A stretch of DNA of 64,000 nucleotides from Lachnospiraceae bacterium (GCA_017553035.1 JAFZNE010000092.1:1-64000), one strand, 5' to 3'. Counted from the stretch's first letter, positions 23,616 through 33,525 are shown. Numbers and translations are program-made. Notes: generated from the sequence alone by a model not told the origin.

Positions 23616-25802
23616 TTAAGCACTTTTATTCATCTCCAGCTGTGCATTTACAAGACCGTAGTAAATACCTTTCTTTTCCATCAGTTCGTTGTGGGTCCCG
23701 ACTTCGGCTATATGATGTCCGTCGATCACGACGAGCCTGTCGGCGTTGCGCAGCGTTGACAATCTGTGGGCTATAGCAAATGTGGTCCTGCCCGCGGTCA
23801 GTCTCTCCAAGGCCTTCTGGATCAGATATTCGCTCTCGGTATCAAGACTTGCCGTAGCTTCATCAAGGATCAGCAGTCTCGGGTTATTAAGAATTGCTCT
23901 TGCGATCGCGATACGCTGTCTTTCACCGCCCGAAAGATTATATCCCTTCTCCCCGACGTAAGTATTATATCCGTCGGGAGTTCTGCAGATAAAGTCATGC
24001 GCATTGGCCATCTTGGCCGCCGTAATGATCTCCTCGTAAGTCGCGTCGGGCTTCGCAAATCTGATATTGTTCAGTATCGTTCCCGAGAACAGGAACGTTT
24101 CCTGCAGCACGACTCCGATCTGCGAATGATAGTTTTCAAGCGCGATATCCTTGATATTGATCCCGTCGATAAGCAACTCCCCGTTATCGATCTCATACAG
24201 ATGCATTATCAGGTTGATCATCGTCGATTTACCCGTTCCGGATGCTCCCACCAGGCCGATCATCTCGCCGGGCTTGATCTTCAGGTTGATTCCGTCAAGA
24301 ACCGGTTTGTAGGATTTATAACCGAACGATGCATTTTTAAATTCGATATTACCCTGTATCTCATGTTCTACGGCTTCTTCGCCGTCGGCTATCCTCGGTG
24401 TCTGGTTCATGACATCGCTGATCCTCTCATGCGCCGTAACGATGTTCATCAGGTGTCTCGGCAGATTGGACAGCCAGCCCACGTACTGATACAGCATTCC
24501 GGTATAGCTTACGAACTGGATCAGCTCGCCGGCGGACATGTCAAGGTTCAGCACCGATCTTCCGCCGAAGAAGACGATAAAATACGTTCCGATGCTCAAA
24601 ATAAACTGCATCGCCGGGAAGAACAAAGCCCAAACGGTCTCGTTGCTTCTCTGCGTAGCCGCATAGGCATCGGCCTTCTCGTTAAATCTCAGTCCCTCGG
24701 CTTCTTCCTGACCGTAAGACTTTACGACCGCCATTCCGGAAATAACGTCCTGAAGATTACTCCTGACATTATCATCCTTGACCCACTGCATATGAAAACG
24801 TCTGTGGATCACTTTTCTGAATGAAATGGAGATCCCGACCGCCACCGGTGTGAACGCAAACGCGATCAGCGCAAGTTTCCAGTTAAGGATCAGCATTATT
24901 ATCACATCGAATACGAAGATGACCGCTATCGTCGCGAAATCACAGAAAATCTCGCTCATGAAATCCCTTACGCGGTTGGTATCGCCGATAACCCTGTTCA
25001 TCAGCTCGCCGGGCTTTCTGTCATTGATAAATGACAATGACAGTTCCTGGATCTTGCCGTACAGGGCCTTGCGCAGATCAAGCGCCATGTTCGCACCCAA
25101 TTTGGCACAGAGATAGTATTTGCCTGCATTGATCAGGATGATGCCGATGCTGAGCGCCAGCATTCCCAAAAGTACTATCATGGCACCCTTCATCGTACCA
25201 TTTTCATCCTTGATGATATCATCGACCAGAATGCGTTGCAATGCAGGATTGAGCATTGTAACAGCCGTCGCGAGCAGCATCAGGATAATGGCCGTCGTCA
25301 GAAGCATGCGGTATTTCTTCATATATTTCCACATGGAATTGATCAATCCGCTCTTCTGGTGTGTACAATGAGGGCATTCTTTGGTGCCGGGAAGCGCCCT
25401 TCCGCATCTCGGACATGTCTTCTCATCCTCATCGCTCTCGACCGGAATGGTCTCGCCCTCTTTCAGCAGCCTGCAGCCTCTCGCGATATATGCATATCTT
25501 GCCAGATGTTTCGAAGAATAGCGGATAAGCTTGCGTTCCGTATCATTCTGCTTCCAGATCAGTGTTCCGCAGTTGATCAGCGGTTCCGCGATAACCTCAC
25601 CGGCATCCTTCAGTTCGAGGCTTTCGAGCACCTTTCCCTTTTTGGTGATGAACAGCCGGAAATTGCTGACAACTATATACGAATCATCCAGCATCGAGCC
25701 GTCATCATCAATATCATATGGTACACAGTAATACAGCTCTTCATTCTCTCTCAAGCCGAGTTCCTGCCTCAGCTCTTTTGAAATCGCATATTTTAAGATC
25801 AT
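23616..25802 (-). CDS. ABC exporter half (permease-ATPase) with N-terminal regulatory and zinc-ribbon domains
   Basis: A 728-residue type IV ABC exporter subunit. An unusual N-terminal cytoplasmic part (1-155) has a PH-like beta domain and a zinc ribbon (Cys130/133/143/146). A six-helix membrane domain follows (~165-450), then the ATPase with Walker A GASGTGKST, signature LSGGERQRIA and Walker B LLILDEATAS. Substrate unknown. It is the last gene of a three-gene set (ABC, DUF1854, ABC); the partner at 26412-28811 has the same extra layout, so the two probably form a heterodimer. Gap to the DUF1854 gene: 26 bp. Confidence 0.92.
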   Translation of the reverse strand: MILKYAISKELRQELGLRENEELYYCVPYDIDDDGSMLDDSYIVVSNFRLFITKKGKVLESLELKDAGEVIAEPLINCGTLIWKQNDTERKLIRYSSKHLARYAYIARGCRLLKEGETIPVESDEDEKTCPRCGRALPGTKECPHCTHQKSGLINSMWKYMKKYRMLLTTAIILMLLATAVTMLNPALQRILVDDIIKDENGTMKGAMIVLLGMLALSIGIILINAGKYYLCAKLGANMALDLRKALYGKIQELSLSFINDRKPGELMNRVIGDTNRVRDFMSEIFCDFATIAVIFVFDVIIMLILNWKLALIAFAFTPVAVGISISFRKVIHRRFHMQWVKDDNVRSNLQDVISGMAVVKSYGQEEAEGLRFNEKADAYAATQRSNETVWALFFPAMQFILSIGTYFIVFFGGRSVLNLDMSAGELIQFVSYTGMLYQYVGWLSNLPRHLMNIVTAHERISDVMNQTPRIADGEEAVEHEIQGNIEFKNASFGYKSYKPVLDGINLKIKPGEMIGLVGASGTGKSTMINLIMHLYEIDNGELLIDGINIKDIALENYHSQIGVVLQETFLFSGTILNNIRFAKPDATYEEIITAAKMANAHDFICRTPDGYNTYVGEKGYNLSGGERQRIAIARAILNNPRLLILDEATASLDTESEYLIQKALERLTAGRTTFAIAHRLSTLRNADRLVVIDGHHIAEVGTHNELMEKKGIYYGLVNAQLEMNKSA

Positions 25803-25828
25803 ACCTTTTTCCTATTCTTTCCTGTATT

Positions 25829-26398
25829 TTACAGGAACAGATCCAACTTCTTTCTCTCCCCTACCGTCAGTTTCATTATATCCGGTATCTCAAATCTGTT
25901 CTCATCGATATCAGAAATAAGTATACGTGTATCGCTCAGGTGCACCACGGCGCTTCCGCCGATATTGATCGTAAACCTGCACGCGCCTCTGTCGGTCACC
26001 ACATCAAAATAAGCATATCCGTACTCATCCTTGATATTGATGATCTTTGTGATGATCGGCGTAAAATATCTCAGATTCATCTGTTCCTCGAGCATCTTGC
26101 GGGTATCCGCCGAAACATCCTTGAAATCTTTGATTATTCCGATCTCCTTCGAATTCTCATCCGGCGTCCTGATCGAAATATAATGCTCCGGGTCCGTAAA
26201 CGGAAACATCCTTACGACATGAACCCTCTCGTAATTCTCGTCCCCGATCTTCAAACTTACAAACCCGCCTTCCGTCCTTTTAAAATCGGCGTTATCGGAG
26301 TTCAGATATCTGATCTTGAGCATTTCTTCGGTTTCTTTCTCCATCTCCTCAAGATCAAATTCCTTCTCCTCACCGTGAAAACCTTTTCCGTAACCCAT
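25829..26398 (-). CDS. DUF1854 domain protein
   Basis: A 189-residue soluble protein with an acidic N-terminus and a C-terminal DUF1854 domain (VHVVRMFPFTDPEHYISIR and YFTPIITKI motifs, ending GERKKLDLFL). DUF1854 has no known reaction; elsewhere it is found beside a family of ABC exporters, in some genomes near cyanophycin genes. Here it sits between two ABC half-exporters (14 bp and 26 bp gaps), so it probably works with the transporter. No cyanophycin gene is seen in the window. Confidence 0.85.
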   Translation of the reverse strand: MGYGKGFHGEEKEFDLEEMEKETEEMLKIRYLNSDNADFKRTEGGFVSLKIGDENYERVHVVRMFPFTDPEHYISIRTPDENSKEIGIIKDFKDVSADTRKMLEEQMNLRYFTPIITKIINIKDEYGYAYFDVVTDRGACRFTINIGGSAVVHLSDTRILISDIDENRFEIPDIMKLTVGERKKLDLFL

Positions 26399-26411
26399 AT
26401 CCTTTTCCTTT

Positions 26412-28811
26412 CTACTCTATCCCTCTCATCGCCAATGCCTTCGTCTGCAGCTCCATCAGCTTGTAATACGTTCCTTTCAGTGCAGCAAGCTCACTGTCTG
26501 TACCTTTTTCGGTGATCTCCCCATGATCGATGACCACCAGGAAATCCGCGTCTCGAAGCGTCGAAAGCCTGTGGGCAATGGATATCGTTGTCCTTCCCTT
26601 TACCAGATATGCCACCGAATGCTGGATCTCACGCTCGGTCTCGGTATCTACCGAAGCCGTTGCCTCGTCAAGGATCAATACCTTCGGATTGGCAAGAATG
26701 GCCCTCGCGATGGAAATACGCTGTTTCTCACCGCCCGAAAGCTCTCTTCCCGAAGAACCGATCATCGTATCATAGCCATCCGGCATCCTCATGATAAACT
26801 CATGGGCGCTCGCCAGCTTCGCCGCGTTGATGATCTCTTCCCTGGAAGCCTCTCTGTTGGCATATGCGATATTTTCCGCAACCGTTCCCATGAAAATGTA
26901 TGTTTCCTGCGAAACCATCGCGACATTGCGCCTCAGATCCTTAAATGCGATATCCTTGATATTGACGCCGTCGAAGAGGATCTCACCTTCATTTACATCA
27001 TAAAGTCTCGATATCAGGTTGACCAGAGTCGTCTTGCCCGCACCCGATCTTCCGACGATGCCGAGCATGCTTCCTGCCGGGATATCAAGTGAAATATCTT
27101 TCAGCACCGGCTTGTTGATCTCATATCCGAAATTGACATTCTTCAGTTCGATATGTCCGACCGGATCGGTCAGCCTTACCGGATCATCTTTTTCCCTGAC
27201 TTCGGGCTGCGCATCAAGTATTTCGAAAATACGCTGCGCGCTGTTCATGCTGTCCGCCCACCAGTGGAACAGGAACGAGAAGAAATTGATGGGGCCCTGC
27301 AGCTGTCCGACATATCCGGTAAATGTGATCAGTATGCCCAGTTCCATTTCATTTCTGACAAGGATAAAATACACGCCCACCATCCATACCAGCATATTCA
27401 GGATCTGGAAAGTGCCTCCGTAGATCAGTCTGAAATAATTCTGGAAGGAAACGATCGCCATTTCCGAATCGCGAAGACGTTCGTTGTTATGCCTGAATCT
27501 CTCTATCTCGCGCTTTTCCTGTCCGAAAGCCTTAACAACACGTGCTCCCGTGAGGTTGTCATTAACCTGGCTGTTGACGGAACGTTCACTTCTGTGGCGA
27601 TGTCCGTACATGCTCCAGATCCTGGGTCTCAGGTAATAACCTATCATTACCGCCGCAGGGATCATAACGATCGCGATAACAGCCATCTGCCATTTCATCA
27701 TGAACATTACGACGATTGTAGCGATGGTCATCATTCCGTTGATAAATACATACGGCATGCCGTCAATGAAGAAACCGGTTACACGCTCGGCATCCGACAA
27801 TGCTCTGGTCATGAGTCCGCCGGTCTGACGTGATCTGAAAAAGCTGATCGACAGCCTGCCCATATTTGCGAATATGCTCTTCTTGATGTCGCGGACAACG
27901 CCTGTTACGATCCTGGCCGTAAGCACTCCCTGAAGCATCTGGATCAGGAGCAGCATCAGTCTTGCGATGAGCATTCCGCCCACGACCATAATAAGCGCCG
28001 TGACATATCTTCCGTTCTCGATACCCAGTTTTACAAGAAATCCTTCATTCTTGGCAAGAACATAGTCATAGAGCACCGTGCCGTTCAGATACGGCCAGAC
28101 CAGGTTCATGACTGCCATAGCGATGTAGCAGAGCAGCATGACCGCGATATAACCCGCATACGGCTTGAAATATGCAAGCGTACGCCTGAATACCGATTTT
28201 CTGTCCATACATTTCGGACATATCTTACGATTTTTGTCGGGATACATCATGCCGCAGACCGGGCAGAAATCGTCCTCTTCTTCTTCCTCTTCCCGCTCAC
28301 CTTCAGGCACGGGATTCTTGATCTTATCAAAGCTTCTGGCCAGCCGGTGCATGCTTTCCCTGTGGAGGTTTGTGAATGCGGTGAGGCTGAGAGGAGTTCC
28401 TCTTTCGCCGGTACCTTTACTGTCATCGGTCCCTTCGCTGTCATCGGCCTTCTTGCCATCCTTTGCCGGTTCCGCCTCATCCTTCAGTGTCGCCACCAAT
28501 TCCGAGCATGCCACCAAAGGCTCACACTTAAGGCTTGCGAGCCTGTCGTTCTCAAATATCCTGATCGCCCAATCTCTGGGTCTTTCGGGAATACTGTTTT
28601 TGGAAATATATCCCTTGAAAGAATGAATTTCCACCGGATCCGGCGGCGAGGTAATAATCGCCAGCTTGTTCATGGTAAGGACTACATAACCGTCCGCATA
28701 TTCACCTTCCGTATTCATATCGGTCGATGAAGCAGCAATTATGGCATCCTCCCTTATAGAATTGTCGGACAGCAGTTTCAGAACCTGTCCGGGTAATTTG
28801 ATCTTTTTCAT
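26412..28811 (-). CDS. ABC exporter half with N-terminal regulatory and zinc-ribbon domains (partner)
   Basis: A 799-residue ABC exporter subunit, first gene of the ABC-DUF1854-ABC set. The N-terminal ~110 residues look like a PH-like sensing domain. A Glu/Asp/Lys-rich linker follows, then a zinc ribbon (Cys183/186/198/201), six membrane helices (~215-520) and the ATPase (Walker A GRSGAGKTT, signature LSGGEKQRIS, Walker B VLILDEATAS). Both halves keep full ATPase motifs, so neither site looks degenerate. AGGTAA precedes the ATG at 28811. The substrate is unknown. Confidence 0.92.
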   Translation of the reverse strand: MKKIKLPGQVLKLLSDNSIREDAIIAASSTDMNTEGEYADGYVVLTMNKLAIITSPPDPVEIHSFKGYISKNSIPERPRDWAIRIFENDRLASLKCEPLVACSELVATLKDEAEPAKDGKKADDSEGTDDSKGTGERGTPLSLTAFTNLHRESMHRLARSFDKIKNPVPEGEREEEEEEDDFCPVCGMMYPDKNRKICPKCMDRKSVFRRTLAYFKPYAGYIAVMLLCYIAMAVMNLVWPYLNGTVLYDYVLAKNEGFLVKLGIENGRYVTALIMVVGGMLIARLMLLLIQMLQGVLTARIVTGVVRDIKKSIFANMGRLSISFFRSRQTGGLMTRALSDAERVTGFFIDGMPYVFINGMMTIATIVVMFMMKWQMAVIAIVMIPAAVMIGYYLRPRIWSMYGHRHRSERSVNSQVNDNLTGARVVKAFGQEKREIERFRHNNERLRDSEMAIVSFQNYFRLIYGGTFQILNMLVWMVGVYFILVRNEMELGILITFTGYVGQLQGPINFFSFLFHWWADSMNSAQRIFEILDAQPEVREKDDPVRLTDPVGHIELKNVNFGYEINKPVLKDISLDIPAGSMLGIVGRSGAGKTTLVNLISRLYDVNEGEILFDGVNIKDIAFKDLRRNVAMVSQETYIFMGTVAENIAYANREASREEIINAAKLASAHEFIMRMPDGYDTMIGSSGRELSGGEKQRISIARAILANPKVLILDEATASVDTETEREIQHSVAYLVKGRTTISIAHRLSTLRDADFLVVIDHGEITEKGTDSELAALKGTYYKLMELQTKALAMRGIE

Positions 28812-28904
28812 AATGTATTTACCTGATAATCCCCTTACTTACATCCTTATTCCGTGGTACTCATCCCGCAGGCTTCGCCCGGATTGAGTGCATTCGCTTA
28901 TCGT

Positions 28905-28946
28905 ATAAAAACACGAGTGCCGGAAAAGGATCCCCCTTTCCGGCGC
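28905..28946 (-). terminator. Terminator of deoD
   Basis: On the minus strand TGCGCCGGAAA and TTTTCCGGCA pair around a 9-nt loop, followed by CTCGTGTTTTTA. It lies 30 bp after the deoD stop codon. Confidence 0.65.
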
Positions 28947-28975
28947 ATCAAAAACACTATGATCGGACGAAAAAC

Positions 28976-29683
28976 TTACGCTATTTCAAGCGCTACTTCC
29001 ATCATACTTCGGAATTTCGTCTGTCTGTCTTCTGCCGAAAGTGCAGTTCCTTTATAAATATGATCCGAGCACGAAAGCATGCAAAGAGCCTTCTTGCCCG
29101 CTCTTGCGGCATTCATGTAAAGTGCTGCCGCTTCCATTTCAACGCCGAGTACGCCCATTTTCTTCCAGCTGTCGTTGGCAGTGGGGTTGTCGCCATAGAA
29201 AACATCGGATGATACTACATTGCCGACTACATACTTCACTCCCTGAGCCTCTGCAGCCTCTACTGCCTTGCGCAGGAGACCGAAATCGGCGATGGGTGCA
29301 AATGTGCCGGGAAGGCAGTAAGTGCTTGCATAATTGGAGTCGGTGCAGGCACCCTCAGCGATCACAAGGTCGCCCAGTTCAAGGTTGTCGTTATATCCGC
29401 CGAATGAACCGATCCTTATAATATTTTCAACATCATAGAAATTGAACAACTCATAGGTATAGATACCAATAGAAGGGATACCCATTCCATGCCCCATAAC
29501 AGAAACGGTCTTACCCTTGTACTGGCCGGTAAATCCGAGCATATTGCGCACGGTGTTAAAGCATTTTACATCCTCAAGAAAAGTATCGGCAATAAACTTC
29601 GCTCTTAAAGGATCGCCGGGCATAAGCACGGTCTTCGCGATGTCCTCTTTCTTTGCCGCATTGTGTGGTGTAGGTATAGCCAT
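28976..29683 (-). CDS. deoD: Purine-nucleoside phosphorylase, DeoD type
   Basis: A 235-residue hexameric-type phosphorylase that splits purine (deoxy)nucleosides with phosphate to base and (deoxy)ribose-1-phosphate. Family signatures seen: phosphate-binding [10 protein letters not shown] (~23-32), GHGMGIPS (~64-71), GSFGG (~92-96), VEMEAAALY (~176-184) and the catalytic Asp of CSDH (~203-206). Length is normal. AAAGGAGGG precedes the ATG. Apparently a single-gene unit with its own promoter and terminator. Confidence 0.95.
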   Translation of the reverse strand: MAIPTPHNAAKKEDIAKTVLMPGDPLRAKFIADTFLEDVKCFNTVRNMLGFTGQYKGKTVSVMGHGMGIPSIGIYTYELFNFYDVENIIRIGSFGGYNDNLELGDLVIAEGACTDSNYASTYCLPGTFAPIADFGLLRKAVEAAEAQGVKYVVGNVVSSDVFYGDNPTANDSWKKMGVLGVEMEAAALYMNAARAGKKALCMLSCSDHIYKGTALSAEDRQTKFRSMMEVALEIA

Positions 29684-29719
29684 TTGTAAACCCTCCTTTA
29701 AATCTATTAATTAATAATT

Positions 29720-29748
29720 AATATAACATATTTTTCTCAAAAAGTGAA
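29720..29748 (-). promoter_or_regulatory. Probable promoter of deoD
   Basis: Minus strand: -10 TATATT (29720-29725), a 17-bp spacer and a weak -35 TTCACT (29743-29748), in an AT-rich 140-bp gap. Confidence 0.4.
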
Positions 29749-29823
29749 GTTTGATTTCGAAAATACCTTATTTACCTTAATAAAAAGCAATATTTGACAA
29801 CACGCTGCAAGAAATTACATTTG

Positions 29824-30264
29824 TCATGCGCGCCCGCTATCCTTTCCCGGACACCTTCCCAGCTTACGTACCGCGATATGGTTGGCCCAGCGTTCCGGAT
29901 AGAACCTGTAGTAATCGACGCCTTTTTGACCTCTGTATTTCTCCATCCTGCGCGAATTAGCCCAAAACAGCGAAGGAAAAGCAATCACAAAAACAAAAAA
30001 CGGTCCGAGTATCATAGATTGTATCGTGTGTCCGAATTCATGTGCGCGCACATCTTCATCATTAATACTGCTTTGTCCGAGAAATATAAACATTCCGAGT
30101 CCCATTGACATATCCCGGCTGCCCCATTCGGTCACGATGCATCCCTTATAGATATAATGTTTCCTGCGGATATTTACAAGGAATACCGCCAGACCCGCTA
30201 TATTCTGCAGGATACCCCAGGTCCATTGGATCAGTGTCCTGATCACGACAGCTGCTATCTTCAT
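29824..30264 (-). CDS. Membrane protein with HExxH metalloprotease-like motif
   Basis: A 146-residue protein with an N-terminal hydrophobic segment (~7-32), a soluble part, HEFGH (~75-79, the HExxH zinc-protease signature) inside an amphipathic helix, and a second hydrophobic stretch (~86-103). No third zinc ligand is obvious. Function is not established; an integral-membrane peptidase-like protein is possible. Its ATG lies 1 nt after the manA stop codon, with GGAG inside the end of manA, so translation is probably coupled. Confidence 0.65.
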   Translation of the reverse strand: MKIAAVVIRTLIQWTWGILQNIAGLAVFLVNIRRKHYIYKGCIVTEWGSRDMSMGLGMFIFLGQSSINDEDVRAHEFGHTIQSMILGPFFVFVIAFPSLFWANSRRMEKYRGQKGVDYYRFYPERWANHIAVRKLGRCPGKDSGRA

Positions 30265-30265
30265 A

Positions 30266-31345
30266 CTAATCTCCGTACTCTTCAGGTACCGAACATATCA
30301 TTTCGAAATTTCCGGTGGTCGTAAATGACCCAAAACCAGCAGGGATCATGAAATGATCACCTTTCCCGACCGGTGTTGCTTTTCCGTTTCCGCTTTCGCA
30401 AGAAGAAGTCTTCTCCTGCTGTTTCGGGAAAACGGTGATCTTTCCGTCTCCGTCTATCACCGAACACATGATAAACCCGCCGTTTTTGCCGTAATATCTG
30501 TCACCTTCATGACATTTCAGATGCCATAGGTGGTAGAACTCACAATCCACCAGGGATTCATTATCCGGATCCTTCTGATATGAACCGGTTCGTCCGGGCT
30601 TATCACATGCCATACTTTCGCCTTTTACGAATTCCTCATCGGGATCATACGGAACCCTTATGACATCCAGGCTTTTATCAATATGAAGTTCTCTCGGATG
30701 TCCGTTCTGCAGACGCCCGTAATCATACAGTCTGTAGGTTATGTCGCTGTTCTGCTGGGTTTCAAGGATCATCGTTCCGGCTTTTATCGCATGAACGGTT
30801 CCGGGAAAGATCTGGAAAAAATCGCCTTTCCGGATTGGGATCTCGCGCAGAAGCTCATTCCACCGGTCATTTCTGATCATATTTTCAAGTTCTTCGTGTG
30901 TTTTTGCATTATGTCCGATAATGATCGTTGCATCGGGCTTGCAGTCAAGGATATACCAGCATTCCATCTTGCCCTTAGCCCCGTTCTCGTTGATCGATGC
31001 ATATTTATCATCGGGATGCACCTGAACACTCAAGTCTCTCCTGGCATCGATTATCTTGACCAGCATCGGAAAATCATCATTAACCTCATATTCCTGCGAT
31101 CTTCCGAACAATTCGGGTTTGTTCTTCCACAGCCACGAAAGTGTCTTCCCGTCATATTCTCCGCCATCGATCTCGCAGTCTCCGTGCCTGTGCGCCGCGA
31201 TGGCCCAGCACTCCCCGGTGTCATCGCCCGGGATCTCATATCCAAACTCTTCTCGCATGCGGCTTCCGCCCCATACCATCTGTTTAAATACGGGTTTGAA
31301 CCTGATCACATCACACGGAATATTATCTGAAATACCGAATGTCAT
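30266..31345 (-). CDS. manA: Mannose-6-phosphate isomerase, class I
   Basis: A 359-residue cupin enzyme that interconverts fructose-6-P and mannose-6-P. Zn-binding motifs: VQVHPDD (~99-105) and ETQQNSDITYRLYDYGR (~190-206). The N-terminal VWGGSRM and the gap for GECWAIA are typical of the short Firmicutes class I form. The start at 31345 has GGAGG 8 nt upstream; an in-frame ATG at 31360 overlaps that site and is rejected. Coupled to the HExxH membrane protein gene. Confidence 0.93.
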   Translation of the reverse strand: MTFGISDNIPCDVIRFKPVFKQMVWGGSRMREEFGYEIPGDDTGECWAIAAHRHGDCEIDGGEYDGKTLSWLWKNKPELFGRSQEYEVNDDFPMLVKIIDARRDLSVQVHPDDKYASINENGAKGKMECWYILDCKPDATIIIGHNAKTHEELENMIRNDRWNELLREIPIRKGDFFQIFPGTVHAIKAGTMILETQQNSDITYRLYDYGRLQNGHPRELHIDKSLDVIRVPYDPDEEFVKGESMACDKPGRTGSYQKDPDNESLVDCEFYHLWHLKCHEGDRYYGKNGGFIMCSVIDGDGKITVFPKQQEKTSSCESGNGKATPVGKGDHFMIPAGFGSFTTTGNFEMICSVPEEYGD

Positions 31346-31461
31346 GATGTTTGCCTCCAATTACTCTCAATTGCCTTTTTCCTCAGTATTACGCGAGCTG
31401 ACTCCGGATTGTCATTTCCGGTTGTCATTTCTCGTTTCCATTCCGGTGTTCCGCAACGCAC

Positions 31462-32025
31462 TCAAGCCCGTCTCGGACACGTTGCCGGACACCCGCTTCC
31501 GTCGGTAAATGCCCCGCCCGGACAGCATCCTCCACCTGTAAAAGTTGCATCGGCAGCACTTTCGATCAGGCATACGGCCTGTGCCGCGATCCCGAGACTT
31601 TCTCCGGTAAACCCAAGGCCTTCTTCCGTAGTCGCTTTAACGCTCACCTGACTGATATCTATTTTAAGCGCAGTCGCAATATTATATCTCATCGCGTCTA
31701 TATACGGAGACATTTTGGGATTCTGGGCTATGATGGTCGCATCTACATTTACGACGGTATACAGCTTCTCCTCAAGCATTTCACGCACTTTTACCATGAG
31801 ATCCATGCTGTAGATGCCTTCATACGCCGGATCGCTGTCGGGAAATTTCTTTCCGATGTCTCCGAGCGCAGCGGCCCCCAGCAATGCATCCATGATTGCG
31901 TGCGCCAGCACGTCCGCGTCCGAATGCCCTTCAAGCCCGAGTATATACGGCAGTTCAACCCCGCCGAGTATAAGTTTTCTTCCTGTTTTCAACCTGTGTA
32001 CGTCATAACCGGTTCCGATCCTCAT
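31462..32025 (-). CDS. ispF: 2-C-methyl-D-erythritol 2,4-cyclodiphosphate synthase
   Basis: A 187-residue enzyme of the MEP isoprenoid pathway that cyclises CDP-methylerythritol 2-phosphate to ME-cPP. Motifs: GTGYDVHRL (3-11, Zn ligands Asp8 and His10), [19 protein letters not shown] (~34-52), and [10 protein letters not shown] (~130-139). The start at 32025 follows AGGAGG; an earlier ATG at 32049 lacks one. The family usually ends soon after [10 protein letters not shown]; here ~28 extra residues follow, rich in Gly, Cys and Pro (CCPGG, CPATC). Confidence 0.93.
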   Translation of the reverse strand: MRIGTGYDVHRLKTGRKLILGGVELPYILGLEGHSDADVLAHAIMDALLGAAALGDIGKKFPDSDPAYEGIYSMDLMVKVREMLEEKLYTVVNVDATIIAQNPKMSPYIDAMRYNIATALKIDISQVSVKATTEEGLGFTGESLGIAAQAVCLIESAADATFTGGGCCPGGAFTDGSGCPATCPRRA

Positions 32026-32075
32026 GCCATGTCCTCCTGTATATTCCAAAACACCTGATCCGTCGCCTGAGGTGT

Positions 32076-33287
32076 CTACTCAAACTCCCTCTCCACGCCG
32101 TTCACGCTCACATGCTCATTCCCTTCCATAGGGATCAGCAGATACAGCTCGGTCTCTACTATTTCCGCCTTGACAAGTTCCGCCTTGTCGGGAGCCATAC
32201 GTATTGCAACGTCATAATCGGGCTGTTCTATCTCTGCCTTGAGCCTTACAACTTCCTGCACAAGCTCCTTCTCGCGCTTTTTAGGCGCATACGCCTTGAC
32301 CGCCCTTTTGTCGACCAGATTGTTGACCGTCGGAGTCTCCGAGACGAATTCCTCTTTCATGCCTTTGATGATGTCCTTCGCAACATCAACTTCCACTTTA
32401 TTTTCCTCAAGGACCTCGTTCATGAGCCTCTCATCGAGGATTATAGGCTTCTCAGCTTCGAGTTCCCCTTCATTCTTCTTCTCTTCAACGCGGGTATTGA
32501 AGCTGTCCTGGATCTCCATGATCATATCGTCATACTTGTCGCTTTCATTCCTGTAAGCGCTTTTTACGATCCCCGCAAATGTATTCCTCTGCTGGAATGC
32601 GGTCCTGCGCGATACGCAGCCCATGACCTCTTCCGCAAAATCCGCCTCGCCGTCCTTGACATCCTTTACATAATAATCGATCTTGTGAATATCCGCGCTT
32701 CTGTCGTCAAATGCCGGGAACAGGAATCCTATCTGCGGCACATCCACAACGCGTTCCCGTGCTACCGCACCTATGCGGTTCTGGCCGGAAATATATCCGA
32801 GGCCGGGTTTTGAAAGCACTACGGGACATACGGCTCCAAGAATATATTCAAAGACCTCTTCCGATTCGTCAAGTGTCTGCCCGTCCGAGGTTTGCTTCAT
32901 AACATCGTATCTGTCGTGGAACAGGAGGATCAGATAATTATCCGGATAACTGTAATTATCGATAATGCGTGTATAGAGCTTCTGCAGCAGCGCTTCGTCC
33001 TTAAGGCCGCTTTCCCTGATGTCATACAGGAGCTTCTGCATGCCGTTTTCCTGTTCTTCGATCGTTTCAAAATCAAGTTCGAGTATATTGTTGCCGATCG
33101 ATCCGCTCAGGGTTTTCTTCGCTATCTCAAGGTATTTCAGACTTTCGAGTTCATCTACGGAAATAAAAGGTTCGCTGAAAGTAACCACCTGTTCCTTGTT
33201 GCTGTCAACATAGCAGCCTGCGACTCTTGTAATGCTGCAATCCTTCTTAAGTCTCTTTCTCAGTTCTATTGCATCTTTCCCTGTCAT
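32076..33287 (-). CDS. DUF4317 family protein
   Basis: A 403-residue soluble protein recognised as DUF4317, a family of unknown function found mainly in Clostridia. It opens with [13 protein letters not shown] (basic helix). The middle holds a [12 protein letters not shown] strand and a [10 protein letters not shown] segment; the last ~130 residues are charged and may be coiled. No catalytic motif is visible. The start at 33287 has CGGAGGAA 8 nt upstream; an open extension through the tRNA-Met gene to 33401 is not coding. It precedes ispF by 50 bp and may share its transcript. Confidence 0.8.
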   Translation of the reverse strand: MTGKDAIELRKRLKKDCSITRVAGCYVDSNKEQVVTFSEPFISVDELESLKYLEIAKKTLSGSIGNNILELDFETIEEQENGMQKLLYDIRESGLKDEALLQKLYTRIIDNYSYPDNYLILLFHDRYDVMKQTSDGQTLDESEEVFEYILGAVCPVVLSKPGLGYISGQNRIGAVARERVVDVPQIGFLFPAFDDRSADIHKIDYYVKDVKDGEADFAEEVMGCVSRRTAFQQRNTFAGIVKSAYRNESDKYDDMIMEIQDSFNTRVEEKKNEGELEAEKPIILDERLMNEVLEENKVEVDVAKDIIKGMKEEFVSETPTVNNLVDKRAVKAYAPKKREKELVQEVVRLKAEIEQPDYDVAIRMAPDKAELVKAEIVETELYLLIPMEGNEHVSVNGVEREFE

Positions 33288-33301
33288 AATAATTCCTCCG
33301 T

Positions 33302-33338
33302 AAAAAACATGAGACCCACCGAATAACTCGGTGGGTCT
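33302..33338 (-). terminator. Terminator after the tRNA pair
   Basis: The minus-strand stem AGACCCACCGA/TCGGTGGGTCT with a 5-nt loop is followed by CATGTTTTTTA. It starts 5 bp after tRNA-Met and ends the tRNA transcript 15 bp before the DUF4317 start codon. The DUF4317 ribosome site lies just past the T-run, so DUF4317 needs readthrough or its own start. Confidence 0.85.
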
Positions 33339-33342
33339 GCAG

Positions 33343-33416
33343 TAGCGAAGGGGGGATTTGAACCCTCGACACCACGGGTATGAACCGTGTGCTCTGGCCA
33401 ACTGAGCTACTTCGCC
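33343..33416 (-). tRNA. tRNA-Met (CAT), elongator type
   Basis: A 74-nt cloverleaf on the minus strand. The acceptor GGCGAAG pairs with CTTCGCT and the discriminator is A. The anticodon loop reads TTCATAC and the T-arm GGTTCAAATCC. Similarity to Bacillus elongator tRNA-Met favours Met over the CAT-reading tRNA-Ile2. CCA is not encoded. Confidence 0.93.
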
Positions 33417-33452
33417 ATGTATGTTTCATTAATATATCTGTTTTCACAGAAA

Positions 33453-33525
33453 TGGGACCTATAGGGCTCGAACCTATGACCCTCTGCTTGTAAGGCAGAT
33501 GCTCTCCCAGCTGAGCTAAGATCCC
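33453..33525 (-). tRNA. tRNA-Val (TAC)
   Basis: A 73-nt cloverleaf on the minus strand. The acceptor GGGATCT pairs with AGGTCCC (one G-U) and the discriminator is A. The anticodon loop is CTTACAA and the T-arm GGTTCGAGCCC. It is 36 bp upstream of tRNA-Met and co-transcribed from the promoter at 33555. Confidence 0.95.

Noticed and set aside
23616..28811. Cyanophycin metabolism as the role of the DUF1854/ABC set
   Set aside because: No cyanophycin synthetase or cyanophycinase gene is in the window, so the link known from other phyla cannot be carried over.
33288..33401. Extension of the DUF4317 gene through the tRNA-Met gene
   Set aside because: A terminator and a tRNA occupy this stretch, and CGGAGG precedes the ATG at 33287.
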